Below the pieces are notes generated by a model. That model had not been told where the DNA came from and did no database searches. It saw only the letters and a list, made by a program, of their open reading frames with translations. From the NCBI GenBank assembly GCA_035544515.1, contig DATKEG010000073.1, positions 1-6,976 of the forward strand: a stretch of DNA of 6,976 nucleotides, in the 5' to 3' direction. Positions 1 through 5,857 of this stretch are shown here, piece by piece. The position numbers and the translations under genes were made by a program. Numbering within the stretch: the first letter of the stretch is position 1; each line of letters opens with the position of its first letter. The DNA comes from DATKEG01 sp035544515. Lineage in GTDB: Bacteria > Acidobacteriota > Vicinamibacteria > Fen-336.

Positions 1-1379
1 TGCGTCACCACCGCCGGCGGCACCCGGTCCGGGTCGCGCAGGGCGAGCTGGCCGAGGCGGGCGGCGTCGAGGGAGAGGGCGAGCACTCGCATCGCCTCCT
101 GGTCGGCGTGGAAGCCCATCGAGTTCTCGGCCTCCACGAAGTCGAGGAGGAACTGGGCGCGGCGCTGGTGCTCGCGGGCGGCGGCGAGCTCGGCGTCCGG
201 GGCGCCGGCCTGGACGCGACGGGCGAGGTCCCCGATCAGCGCGACCACGGCGTCCATCGCCAGGTTGCGCATCTCGAAGGTGCGCTCCTGGATGGTGTGG
301 GCGCGGCCGAGGAGCTCGTCCTGGGCGACGCGGTGGCAGGTCTGGCACGAGGCGGAGACGTCGAGCAGCGGGCTCCTCACCTGGTGGTCGCTGACCTTGA
401 AGCCGCCGGCCCGGCGGTAGGGCATGTGGCAGTCGGCGCAGGTGACGCCGGCGCGCGCGTGGGTGCCCTGGCGCCACATCTCGAACTCCGGGTGCTGCGC
501 CTTGAGAACCGGCGCGCCGCTCGTGGCGTGGGTCCAGTCGGCGTGCCGCACCTCGTCGTAGTAGGCCAGGATCTGCTCGACCTTGATCCCCCTGGCCCAG
601 GGGTAGACCAGGCGCTTCTCGGGCCCCTTGAAGTAGTACTCGACGTGGCACTGGCCGCAGACGTAGGCGCGCATCTCCTGGCGCGAGGCCATGCGGTTGA
701 CGTCGAAGTCGGCCACGCCCTGCGCGGCCTTCAAGGCGCGGATGCCTTCCATGAACGCGGGACGGGTCACGCGGAGCTGCATGGTGCCCGGGTCATGGCA
801 GTCGATGCAGGCCACCGGGTGCACCACGAGCTTGCGCGCCTCCGCGTAGGGCATCCGGTTCATGGCCTCGAAGCCCTTGAACAGGTCGCCGCCGCCGAGC
901 TTCCGGTAGGGCACGTAGACCGAGGCGTGACAGTGCATGCAGGTGCCGGGCTGCGGCGCGGCGGCGTGGCGCCGGGTGAAGGTCTGGTCCTCGAGCATGT
1001 AGGCGTGGCCGCGCTCCTCGCGGAAGTCCACGGAGAAGGCGTACCCCGCCCACATCGTCTTGAGCCGCGGATCCTCCTCCAGGCGCGACTGCGCGACGAC
1101 CGAGCGTGGATCCGCCTCCGTGGGCGTGCGCGGGACCGCTTCGCTGCCGCCGTAACGGGTCCGCACCTGGTCCACGGTGCGCTTGTACCCGTCGTACTGG
1201 AGCGGGAAGTTCCGGCCCCAGACCTCCGGGTCCTCCGTCTGGTCGGTCAGGTCGGCCACGCGGTAGAACGGGTTACGCGCCTCCTGCTTGCGCTCGAAGA
1301 TGTTGACGAGGAGGGCGGCCGCGCCCGCGGCCAGGAGGGCGGTGGCGGCGGCGACCAGGATCAGTGTCGGGCGTTTCAT
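1..1379 (-). CDS. nrfA: Ammonia-forming cytochrome c nitrite reductase NrfA, C-terminus cut by the window edge
   Basis: Periplasmic pentahaem enzyme that reduces nitrite to ammonium with six electrons (DNRA). 459 residues are visible with no stop before the left edge; the family is usually about 470-510 residues, so little is missing. Residues 4-26 form one hydrophobic segment (signal or uncleaved anchor), followed by the NrfA-like stretch NIFERKQEARNPFYRV. Five haem motifs: CMHCH 147-151, CIDCH 191-195, CGQCH 241-245, CADCH 314-318, CQTCH 345-349. The signature CGQCHVEYYF and the stretch KAQHPEFE (293-300) supply the calcium ligands (E247, Y248 region, K293, Q295) and the catalytic Tyr248 and His296, by analogy with the Wolinella and E. 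coli enzymes. R136 or R137 is the likely active-site Arg. The first motif normally binds the catalytic haem and is CXXCK in E. coli; here it is CXXCH. The ATG is preceded by AGGAGG with 5-nt spacing and lies 15 bp after nrfH. The family call is secure. Confidence 0.97.
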   Translation of the reverse strand, partial: MKRPTLILVAAATALLAAGAAALLVNIFERKQEARNPFYRVADLTDQTEDPEVWGRNFPLQYDGYKRTVDQVRTRYGGSEAVPRTPTEADPRSVVAQSRLEEDPRLKTMWAGYAFSVDFREERGHAYMLEDQTFTRRHAAAPQPGTCMHCHASVYVPYRKLGGGDLFKGFEAMNRMPYAEARKLVVHPVACIDCHDPGTMQLRVTRPAFMEGIRALKAAQGVADFDVNRMASRQEMRAYVCGQCHVEYYFKGPEKRLVYPWARGIKVEQILAYYDEVRHADWTHATSGAPVLKAQHPEFEMWRQGTHARAGVTCADCHMPYRRAGGFKVSDHQVRSPLLDVSASCQTCHRVAQDELLGRAHTIQERTFEMRNLAMDAVVALIGDLARRVQAGAPDAELAAAREHQRRAQFLLDFVEAENSMGFHADQEAMRVLALSLDAARLGQLALRDPDRVPPAVVT

Positions 1380-1384
1380 GCTCG

Positions 1385-1390
1385 CCTCCT
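1385..1390 (-). promoter_or_regulatory. Ribosome binding site of nrfA
   Basis: A perfect AGGAGG on the minus strand, 5 nt before the nrfA ATG at 1379 and inside the 15-bp nrfH-nrfA gap. It fixes the nrfA start and suggests strong translation of the catalytic subunit relative to nrfH, whose own site is weak. Confidence 0.8.
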
Positions 1391-1394
1391 GTTC

Positions 1395-1835
1395 TCAGCG
1401 CGGGTGGCCGACCGCGCCGTGGCAGCGGACGCAGCTCAGACCCTGCCCGTGCGGCGCGATCGCCTCGACGACGGCCGCGTGGCAGCCGTAACAGGACGAC
1501 TCGGCGATCCGCCGGTTCCGAGGCGTGATCTGCAGCGGCTCCGGAAAACGTCCGGTCGTGAACGCGAACGAGTGCCAGAACCCGTTCGAGGCCTTGGTCG
1601 CGTACTTCGGCACCAGGCCGTGCGGCGTGTGGCAGTCGTTGCACACGGCCACCGCGCGGTGGCTGGAGACGAGCCACGCCCGGTAGTAGTCCTCCATCAC
1701 GTGGCAGTTCGCGCAGGCCGCGGGGTCGTTGGTCAAGTAGGAGCCTCCGCGGGCGTAGACGAAGGTGTAGCCGCCCAGACCGGCGGCCAGCCCGATCGTC
1801 AGCGCCACGACGAGTCCCGCTGCCGCGAGCCGCAT
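1395..1835 (-). CDS. nrfH: Tetrahaem membrane quinol dehydrogenase NrfH (NapC/NirT family)
   Basis: Small membrane-anchored cytochrome c that takes electrons from the quinol pool and passes them to NrfA on the periplasmic side. 146 residues, in the usual range for NrfH (about 140-180). One transmembrane helix at about residues 4-26, then four haem motifs: CANCH 41-45, CNDCH 65-69, CYGCH 115-119 and CVRCH 135-139. The first is followed by V-M, giving the CXXCHxM arrangement typical of NrfH, where Met47 can serve as the haem-1 ligand. SSHRAVAVCNDCH is also typical of the NapC/NrfH family. The ATG at 1835 follows an in-frame TAG 18 nt upstream; in that gap no other start codon is in frame. Its Shine-Dalgarno is weak (AGGA about 13 nt upstream). 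It lies just before nrfA, the standard nrfHA order. No nrfEFG-type lyase genes are visible. The pair NrfH-NrfA forms a membrane complex in studied bacteria. Confidence 0.96.
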   Translation of the reverse strand: MRLAAAGLVVALTIGLAAGLGGYTFVYARGGSYLTNDPAACANCHVMEDYYRAWLVSSHRAVAVCNDCHTPHGLVPKYATKASNGFWHSFAFTTGRFPEPLQITPRNRRIAESSCYGCHAAVVEAIAPHGQGLSCVRCHGAVGHPR

Positions 1836-1878
1836 GCGAACAGGGTCATCCTAGCCCACGCCGGCGGCGCCGTCGCCC
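1836..1878. other. Short gap between the NagB-like gene and nrfH
   Basis: 43 bp of very GC-rich sequence separating the sugar cassette from nrfHA. I see no convincing -10/-35 pair on the minus strand and no hairpin followed by a T run. A GC-rich partly self-complementary stretch (about 1860-1876) could fold, but lacks the features of an intrinsic terminator. Read-through from the upstream genes into nrfHA is therefore possible, though a promoter hidden within the NagB-like coding region is not excluded. Confidence 0.5.
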
Positions 1879-2799
1879 TCAGCCGAAATCGATGGTCACG
1901 TCCTCGGCCACCCCGCCCAGGATGTGGTAGCCGCCGTTGGTCTCCTGGAGGATCGAGCCGGGCACCAGCGTGTTCACCGGCCCGTGGGCCACGAGCCGCG
2001 CGATGAATCGCTGCCACGACATCCCCGGGCCGCCGCACTCGCCGTCGAGCCAGAAGCTGCGGTCGCGCGCGCCGAGGATCTCGCGCGGCCCGATGGTGGC
2101 GGCCTGGGGCGGCACCCAGGACCAATCGCTCGCGAACGTGTGCAGCGCGTTCTGCATGATGGTCATGGGGTTCAGCTCCACGATGCGCCCGTGGGCTGCC
2201 CGGTAGGCCGCGAGGTCGTGGCCGAACTCCAGGCCCAGGTGCGACTCCCAGAACGCGATGTGCCCGCACCAGCCGATCCCGCCGTAGCAACAATCGGCTC
2301 CCCCCTCGTCCTCGATCAGCTTGTGGTAGGCGGCGATGTTCCGGTGGGTCGGGAAGTGGACGTTCCGGTCCAGCGGCCGCAGCTCCTTCCGGATCCGGTC
2401 GAAGAACGACTGGCGCATGGAGGTCGCGAACGAGCCCTCCCAGTCCGCGGGCGCGGTCTCGCCCGCTTCGTTGGCGTATTCGTCCATGTTGAACGTGACG
2501 AGATGCCGGCAGGAAAGGTGGGCGCGGTTGATCATCTCCGCCGCGATCGCGTACTGCGGCACCGGCCCCACGGGCAGGATGAGCACGCACTTCCGGCCCG
2601 CCTCCGCCGCCGCGCGGATGCGCTCGACGATGTCGATGGCGAACCGGCTGTAGAACTGGACCCTGTCCTCGATCACTTCGATGCGGAAGGCCGGGTTGGG
2701 GTGCCGGGCCATGTCCTCCTTGCGGATGGCGCGGACCCGCGCGCAGGCGGCTTCGTCGCGGAACGGGATGAACCGGGACATCGAGTAGCGGAAGGCCAT
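1879..2799 (-). CDS. Divergent NagB-like sugar isomerase/deaminase
   Basis: 306-residue protein of the glucosamine-6-phosphate deaminase / 6-phosphogluconolactonase fold; E. coli NagB is 266, so this one has an N-terminal extension of about 45 residues. Fold signatures seen: TFNMDEY 102-108 (NagB TFNMDEY, Asp72 equals D106), GGIGWCGHIAF 173-183 (NagB GGVGNDGHIAF), and E185, matching NagB Glu148. H180 matches the catalytic His143. By eye, Asp141 of NagB is replaced by Cys178. The phosphate loop PTGGTP is PVGPVP (76-81), and the LGSQKA region carrying phosphate-binding Lys208 reads LDGECGG (251-257). So classical GlcN6P deamination is doubtful; a different, perhaps unphosphorylated, amino sugar or sugar acid is possible. 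NagB enzymes are cytoplasmic, and no signal peptide is seen here. The ATG has AGGAGG 4 nt upstream and sits 8 bp after the deacetylase stop, so it belongs to the same operon. Fold assignment is firm; the substrate is unknown. Confidence 0.85.
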   Translation of the reverse strand: MAFRYSMSRFIPFRDEAACARVRAIRKEDMARHPNPAFRIEVIEDRVQFYSRFAIDIVERIRAAAEAGRKCVLILPVGPVPQYAIAAEMINRAHLSCRHLVTFNMDEYANEAGETAPADWEGSFATSMRQSFFDRIRKELRPLDRNVHFPTHRNIAAYHKLIEDEGGADCCYGGIGWCGHIAFWESHLGLEFGHDLAAYRAAHGRIVELNPMTIMQNALHTFASDWSWVPPQAATIGPREILGARDRSFWLDGECGGPGMSWQRFIARLVAHGPVNTLVPGSILQETNGGYHILGGVAEDVTIDFG

Positions 2800-2803
2800 C
2801 GCT

Positions 2804-2809
2804 CCTCCT
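2804..2809 (-). promoter_or_regulatory. RBS of the NagB-like gene overlapping the upstream stop codon
   Basis: AGGAGG on the minus strand overlaps the TAG stop of the deacetylase gene (TAGGAGGAGCG then ATG). Ribosomes terminating on the deacetylase would sit on this site, so the two genes are probably translationally coupled. Confidence 0.75.
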
Positions 2810-3590
2810 ACTTGACGGGCAAGCGGCGGACGAGGCGCTTGCCCAGCGACGCCGTGAGGTGATCTTCGCGCGGGAACCCGTGGCCGAGGTGCTGCCGGAA
2901 GCCCTCGGCGTACTCGACCCGCGGGCGGCCGAAGTCGCGGGCGCGGTCCGCGCCCACGCGCCGCATCCAGCGCAGGTACTCGTCCTCGCCGTGCTGGTGG
3001 CGCAGCCAGGAGCGTTGCGAGTCGTGGCAGGCCAGCATCTTCTCCTTGTCGTCCACGCTGCCCGTGATGTCCACCACGTATTGGGCGGGCACGCGGCGCC
3101 CGAAGTGGTCCATGTTGTCGATGGGGTCGGCATAGAGGATGGCCGGCAGCTTGGCGCAGGGGCGGGGGCGCCGGCCGCCCAGCGAGGCCCTCCAGTTCGG
3201 AACCGTAGAGGCGAACGCGGCCTCGCGCACGATCCGCGGCGTCTCCTCGTGGTCGGCCATGTAGTCGACCGGCGACGGCACGATGACCAGGTCCGGACGC
3301 ACGATGCGCAGCAGCGCCGACACCCGGCGCTTGGTCGCCTCGCCGTAGACGATGGTCAGGTCGGGGAACCCGAGGCACGTGTAGGCGGCGCCCAGGCGCC
3401 GGGCGGACGCGGCCGCCTCCCGCTGGCGGATGCGGGAGATCTCGGCGCGCGAGCGCGTGGCCGTGCCCAGGTCGCCCGCGGTCATGGTGGCCAGGTGCAC
3501 GTCCCAGCCGGCGCGGCGGAGCAGGATCAGGGTGCCGGCGCACGTCATCTCGATGTCGTCGGGGTGCGCCATCAGGGCGAGGACGCGCAT
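2808..3590 (-). CDS. PIG-L/LmbE-family zinc-dependent N-deacetylase
   Basis: 260-residue protein of the PIG-L (LmbE-like) family, whose members (MshB, BshB, GlcNAc-PI de-N-acetylase, teicoplanin deacetylase) remove N-acyl groups from GlcNAc-type sugars with a metal ion. The N-terminal motif MAHPDDIEMTCAGTL (7-21) supplies the metal ligands His9 and Asp12 and the general base Asp11. The second motif DYMADHEET (109-117) gives the third ligand, His114. The C-terminal VEYAEGFR (225-232) matches the conserved end of bacterial members. No signal peptide is seen, so it is likely cytoplasmic. Its ATG directly follows the TAG stop of the oxidoreductase gene with no spacer, and no strong Shine-Dalgarno is visible, implying termination-reinitiation. 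Position between a sugar oxidoreductase and a NagB-like protein suggests that it deacetylates an N-acetylated sugar in the same pathway; the substrate is not identifiable from sequence, and thiol biosynthesis (BshB/MshB role) is less likely in this company. Confidence 0.93.
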   Translation of the reverse strand: MRVLALMAHPDDIEMTCAGTLILLRRAGWDVHLATMTAGDLGTATRSRAEISRIRQREAAASARRLGAAYTCLGFPDLTIVYGEATKRRVSALLRIVRPDLVIVPSPVDYMADHEETPRIVREAAFASTVPNWRASLGGRRPRPCAKLPAILYADPIDNMDHFGRRVPAQYVVDITGSVDDKEKMLACHDSQRSWLRHQHGEDEYLRWMRRVGADRARDFGRPRVEYAEGFRQHLGHGFPREDHLTASLGKRLVRRLPVK

Positions 3591-3593
3591 CTA
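3588..3593 (-). promoter_or_regulatory. Abutting stop-start junction TAG-ATG
   Basis: The oxidoreductase gene ends with TAG and the deacetylase ATG follows at the very next base. With no clear AGGAGG nearby, translation of the deacetylase probably depends on ribosomes finishing the upstream gene. Confidence 0.6.
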
Positions 3594-4625
3594 CTTCAGC
3601 CTGGAGACGCGGACCGGCTGCCCCTTCTTCGCCGAGAGGTCCGCCGCGAAGATCACGCGGTGGGTCTCGAGCGCGGTCTCCAGATCGGTCAGCGGCATCT
3701 TCTCGTTCGCCCGGATGGCGTCCACGAAGGCCTGGAACTGCGGCTCGTACGGGTGGTCCTTCACGTCGCCCGAGTCCACCAGGTGCGTGGCCAGCGAGCT
3801 CCAGCGCGACTTGTCCGTGCCCAGCCTGGCCGAGTGGATCTTGTCGTCGAGCAGGCTGCCCTCGCTGCCCACGAGGTGCGTGTGGAAGTAGTAGGGCTGC
3901 AGGCAGTCGATCACGGAGGCGACCTTGCCGACCTTCCCGCCCTTGAACCGCAGGATCGTGGCCGACGTCGTGTCGTACTCGTAGGGGGCGAAGGTGCGGT
4001 TGCGCGAGCGCGTGGTGTAGCTGGTCACCTCCTCGACCGGCGCGCCCATGACCATGAGCAGGGCGTCCAGGGCGTGGCAGCCGGCGCTGAGCAGGCTCGA
4101 GCCGCCGCCGTCCTTCTTCACGTTCCAGGGGAACTGGCCGTACCAGGGGCCGATGCCGTGGTAGTAGTCCACCTCGCCGTAGTGGATCTCCCCGAGCAGG
4201 CCCTGATCCACCACGGACTTCACCATCCGGAACTGGCTGCTGAAGCGCAGCTCGAAGCAGACGCAGCCCCGGACCCTGGCCTTCTTCAGGGCGTCGCGCA
4301 CCGCCTTGGCGTCCTCCCAGCTCAGCGCGATCGGCTTCTCCAGCAGGACGTGCTTGCCGGCCCGGGCGGCCGCGATCGCCTGCTCCGCGTGCAGCCAGGG
4401 CGGGCTGCAGATGTCGACCACGTCGATCGTCTCGTCCGCCAGCATCCGGCCGTAGTCGTCGTAGGCCGCGAGCGGCAGGCCGTACTTCCTCTCGAGCTGT
4501 GCGGGATCGTGCTGGCGGCGCGAGCACACGGCGCCGACCCGCGCGCCCGTCACGTGCTTGAACGCCTCGATGTGCGCCCCGGCCGCCCAGCCCAGTCCGA
4601 CGATGCCGACGTTCAAGTCGCCCAT
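3591..4625 (-). CDS. Gfo/Idh/MocA-family NAD(P)-dependent sugar oxidoreductase
   Basis: 344-residue protein, typical length for glucose-fructose oxidoreductase / inositol dehydrogenase relatives that oxidise or reduce a hydroxyl or keto group of sugars, inositols or amino sugars with NAD(P). Residues 5-20 (NVGIVGLGWAAGAHIE) form the Rossmann dinucleotide loop; ICSPPWLHAEQAI 72-84 is the usual second cofactor segment; LLEKPIAL (94-101) holds the catalytic-site Lys97 of the EKP motif. The C-terminal alpha/beta domain contains SAGCHALDALLMVMG (180-194), where His184 and Asp187 match the family's GxHxxD substrate motif. No signal peptide, so cytoplasmic. The ATG at 4625 is supported by GGAGGAGGA 9 nt upstream and by the N-terminal position of the Rossmann motif; the reading frame stays open much further upstream but shows no homology-like sequence. 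First gene of the minus-strand operon. Exact substrate cannot be told from sequence. Confidence 0.93.
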   Translation of the reverse strand: MGDLNVGIVGLGWAAGAHIEAFKHVTGARVGAVCSRRQHDPAQLERKYGLPLAAYDDYGRMLADETIDVVDICSPPWLHAEQAIAAARAGKHVLLEKPIALSWEDAKAVRDALKKARVRGCVCFELRFSSQFRMVKSVVDQGLLGEIHYGEVDYYHGIGPWYGQFPWNVKKDGGGSSLLSAGCHALDALLMVMGAPVEEVTSYTTRSRNRTFAPYEYDTTSATILRFKGGKVGKVASVIDCLQPYYFHTHLVGSEGSLLDDKIHSARLGTDKSRWSSLATHLVDSGDVKDHPYEPQFQAFVDAIRANEKMPLTDLETALETHRVIFAADLSAKKGQPVRVSRLK

Positions 4626-4666
4626 GCCTGTCGTCCTCCTCCACCGCGGCACTGGCACGCCCCGGT

Positions 4667-4695
4667 AGCATAGGCCGAACGGGACCGGGTTCGGC
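4667..4695 (-). promoter_or_regulatory. Candidate promoter -10 and operator dyad for the sugar operon
   Basis: On the minus strand TATGCT (4667-4672, four of six matches to TATAAT) lies 41 nt before the oxidoreductase ATG. One base further upstream is a perfect 7-bp inverted repeat, GCCGAAC at 4674-4680 and GTTCGGC at 4689-4695 with an 8-bp spacer. That dyad would occupy the -35 to -10 spacer, a usual operator position. There is no recognisable TTGACA-like -35. The placement is suggestive; the short length in GC-rich DNA keeps confidence low. Confidence 0.35.
4680..4690 (+). repeat. 11-bp word repeated on both sides of the HNH gene, left copy
   Basis: CGGGACCGGGT occurs here, 61 bp before the HNH start, and again in the same orientation at 5859-5869, 27 bp after its stop. 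A third partial copy (GACCGGGTTCG) begins at 5830. It may be an insertion footprint, a shared regulator site, or chance in GC-rich DNA. Confidence 0.35.
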
Positions 4696-4739
4696 GCCAT
4701 TGTCCGGGCGATCGGACCTCTCCGTGCACGCTCACGGCG

Positions 4740-4746
4740 TAACAAT
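4740..4746 (+). promoter_or_regulatory. Candidate -10 box of a leaderless HNH transcript
   Basis: TAACAAT, one of the few AT-rich words in the region, lies directly before the GTG start at 4752, so transcription would begin at or near the start codon. No Shine-Dalgarno is present before the GTG, consistent with a leaderless message. No clear -35 is seen. Its first three bases are also an in-frame TAA that bounds the gene upstream. Confidence 0.3.
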
Positions 4747-4751
4747 CGGGT

Positions 4752-5831
4752 GTGCGATCGACCGTTCCGTCCGATCTGACCGACGCCGACCTCGTGGCCG
4801 AGATCAAGCGCCTCGCGCAGTCCGTCCGGGCCACGACCGCGGGCCTGGTGGCCCACCTGGCGGAGATGGAGCGCCGGCAGCTTCACCTGGCCGCGGGTTA
4901 CGCCTCGCTGTTCGCATACTGCACCGCGGTCCTGCGCCTCTCGGAGTACGAGGCCTACAGCCGCATCGAGGCCGCGCGCGCCGCCCGAAGCTTCCCGCGC
5001 GTGCTCGACATGCTCGTCGAGGGCTCGCTCACGTTCACCACCGCCCAGCTCCTCGCCCGGAACCTGACGCGCGAGAACCACGTCGAGCTGCTGTCGGCGG
5101 CCGCAGGCAAGGGCAAATGGCAGGTCCAGGAGCTGGTGGCGCGACGAGCCCCGCTGCCGGACGCGCCGCCTTCGGTGCGGAAGCTTCCCGCGCCCAGGAC
5201 GGCGGTCGCGGCCGCCGGCTCCGACGGGCCGCCTCGTCCCGGAACCGTGCCGGAGGCGACCTCGGAGCCGGCCGCGCCGGGACCGGCGGCGGCGCCGCTG
5301 CCGCCCGCGAGATACCGGCCCGCCGTCACGCCGCTGGCGCCGGAGCGCTACCAGATCACGTTCACCGCGTCCGCCAGCCCGCGTGAGAAGCTGCGCTGCG
5401 CGCAGGACCTGCTCCGGCACGCGGTGCCCAGTGGCGACACGGCGGAGGTGATCGACCGCGCGCTCAGCGCCCTGCTCGACGACCTGGCCCGCCGGAAGTT
5501 CGCCGCCACCGACCGGCCGCGCACGAGCGCGGGCCCGGCCGAGGGTTCGCGCCACGTTCCGGCCGGCGTGAAGCGCGCGGTCTGGGTACGAGACGCCGGC
5601 CGCTGCGCGTTCGTCGGCGAGGGCGGACGCCGCTGCGAGGAGCGGGGCTTCCTCGAGTTCCACCACGTCGAGGCGTACGCGAAGGGCGGCCAGCCCACCA
5701 TCGGGAATATCCAGCTCCGCTGCCGGGCCCACAACGCCTACGAGGCCGACCTCGAGTTCGGGCCGCGCCGGCCGAGTGGCGAGTGGGCCGTCCACGAGCG
5801 ACCCGCGCCCTGGGCGGCCGCCCCCCCTTGA
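4752..5831 (+). CDS. HNH endonuclease domain protein with a DUF222-like N-terminal region
   Basis: 359-residue protein with a GTG start. The helical N-terminal part (about 1-135: LVAHLAEMERRQLHLAAGYA, LFAYCTAVLRLSEYEAYSRI, FTTAQLLARNLTRENHVELL) resembles the region found in many HNH proteins of soil bacteria (DUF222 or 13E12-like). A low-complexity Pro/Ala linker spans about 136-198. The C-terminal HNH domain covers about 270-336: Cys285 and Cys295, FHH with His304-His305 (catalytic His position), Asn319, and Cys324 with His327-Asn328 in RCRAHN, giving the ββα-metal layout with likely Zn-binding cysteines. These proteins presumably cut DNA; their biological role is poorly known, and they often occur in several copies per genome, suggesting spread by mobility. 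An in-frame TAA at 4740 limits the start to GTG 4752 or a later codon. Not obviously part of the sugar or nitrite pathways around it. Confidence 0.9.
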   Translation: MRSTVPSDLTDADLVAEIKRLAQSVRATTAGLVAHLAEMERRQLHLAAGYASLFAYCTAVLRLSEYEAYSRIEAARAARSFPRVLDMLVEGSLTFTTAQLLARNLTRENHVELLSAAAGKGKWQVQELVARRAPLPDAPPSVRKLPAPRTAVAAAGSDGPPRPGTVPEATSEPAAPGPAAAPLPPARYRPAVTPLAPERYQITFTASASPREKLRCAQDLLRHAVPSGDTAEVIDRALSALLDDLARRKFAATDRPRTSAGPAEGSRHVPAGVKRAVWVRDAGRCAFVGEGGRRCEERGFLEFHHVEAYAKGGQPTIGNIQLRCRAHNAYEADLEFGPRRPSGEWAVHERPAPWAAAPP

Positions 5832-5857
5832 CCGGGTTCGCTCCTCGGAGCAATAGT
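5828..5857 (+). promoter_or_regulatory. Candidate sigma70-type promoter of xylA
   Basis: TTGACC (5828-5833, five of six to TTGACA, overlapping the HNH stop codon) and AATAGT (5852-5857, four of six to TATAAT) are separated by 18 bp. The start point would fall near 5864, giving a leader of about 27 nt before the xylA ATG. Confidence 0.4.
5840..5851 (+). promoter_or_regulatory. 12-bp dyad within the xylA promoter spacer
   Basis: GCTCC-TC-GGAGC: perfect 5-bp arms around a 2-bp centre, placed between the proposed -35 and -10. This is where a repressor would block polymerase, so it is a candidate operator. Short enough to arise by chance. Confidence 0.3.

Larger units (their letters stand above)
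4626..4751. other. Divergent intergenic region
   Basis: 126 bp between the oxidoreductase gene (minus) and the HNH gene (plus). It holds a strong Shine-Dalgarno for the oxidoreductase (AGGAGG on the minus strand, 4635-4640), a 7-bp inverted repeat with a candidate minus-strand -10 beside it (4667-4695), and a TAACAAT box just before the HNH start. It is the only obvious place to regulate the whole minus-strand operon. Confidence 0.6.

Noticed and set aside
1..1379. Octahaem nitrite or hydroxylamine reductase instead of NrfA
   Set aside because: Only five haem motifs are present and the spacing, CGQCHVEYYF signature, KAQH stretch and adjacent nrfH all match NrfA.
1858..1878. GC-rich hairpin as a terminator between the NagB-like gene and nrfH
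   Set aside because: The self-complementarity is imperfect and there is no following T run, so it does not meet the pattern of an intrinsic terminator.
108..2006. Plus-strand 632-codon open frame opposite nrfA and nrfH
   Set aside because: It lies antisense to two clearly recognised cytochrome genes; its translation is low-complexity Val/Ala/Arg/Gly/His sequence typical of antisense frames in GC-rich DNA.
1799..3133. Minus-strand 444-codon open frame overlapping the NagB-like and deacetylase genes
   Set aside because: Alternate reading frame of two supported genes; Arg/Pro/Ala-rich with no motif.
2800..4671. Minus-strand extension of the NagB-like frame upstream to 4671
   Set aside because: It is an out-of-frame reading of the oxidoreductase and deacetylase genes; the AGGAGG site before 2799 and the start of recognisable sequence there fix the true start.
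2859..4673. Plus-strand 604-codon open frame opposite the deacetylase and oxidoreductase genes
   Set aside because: Antisense to two well-supported genes and composed of repetitive Val/Ala/Gln/His-rich sequence with no family motif.
4626..5795. Minus-strand extension of the oxidoreductase frame by 390 codons
   Set aside because: It runs antisense through the HNH gene and has no domain; the Rossmann motif at residue 5 of the shorter protein and the Shine-Dalgarno at 4635-4640 mark the real start.
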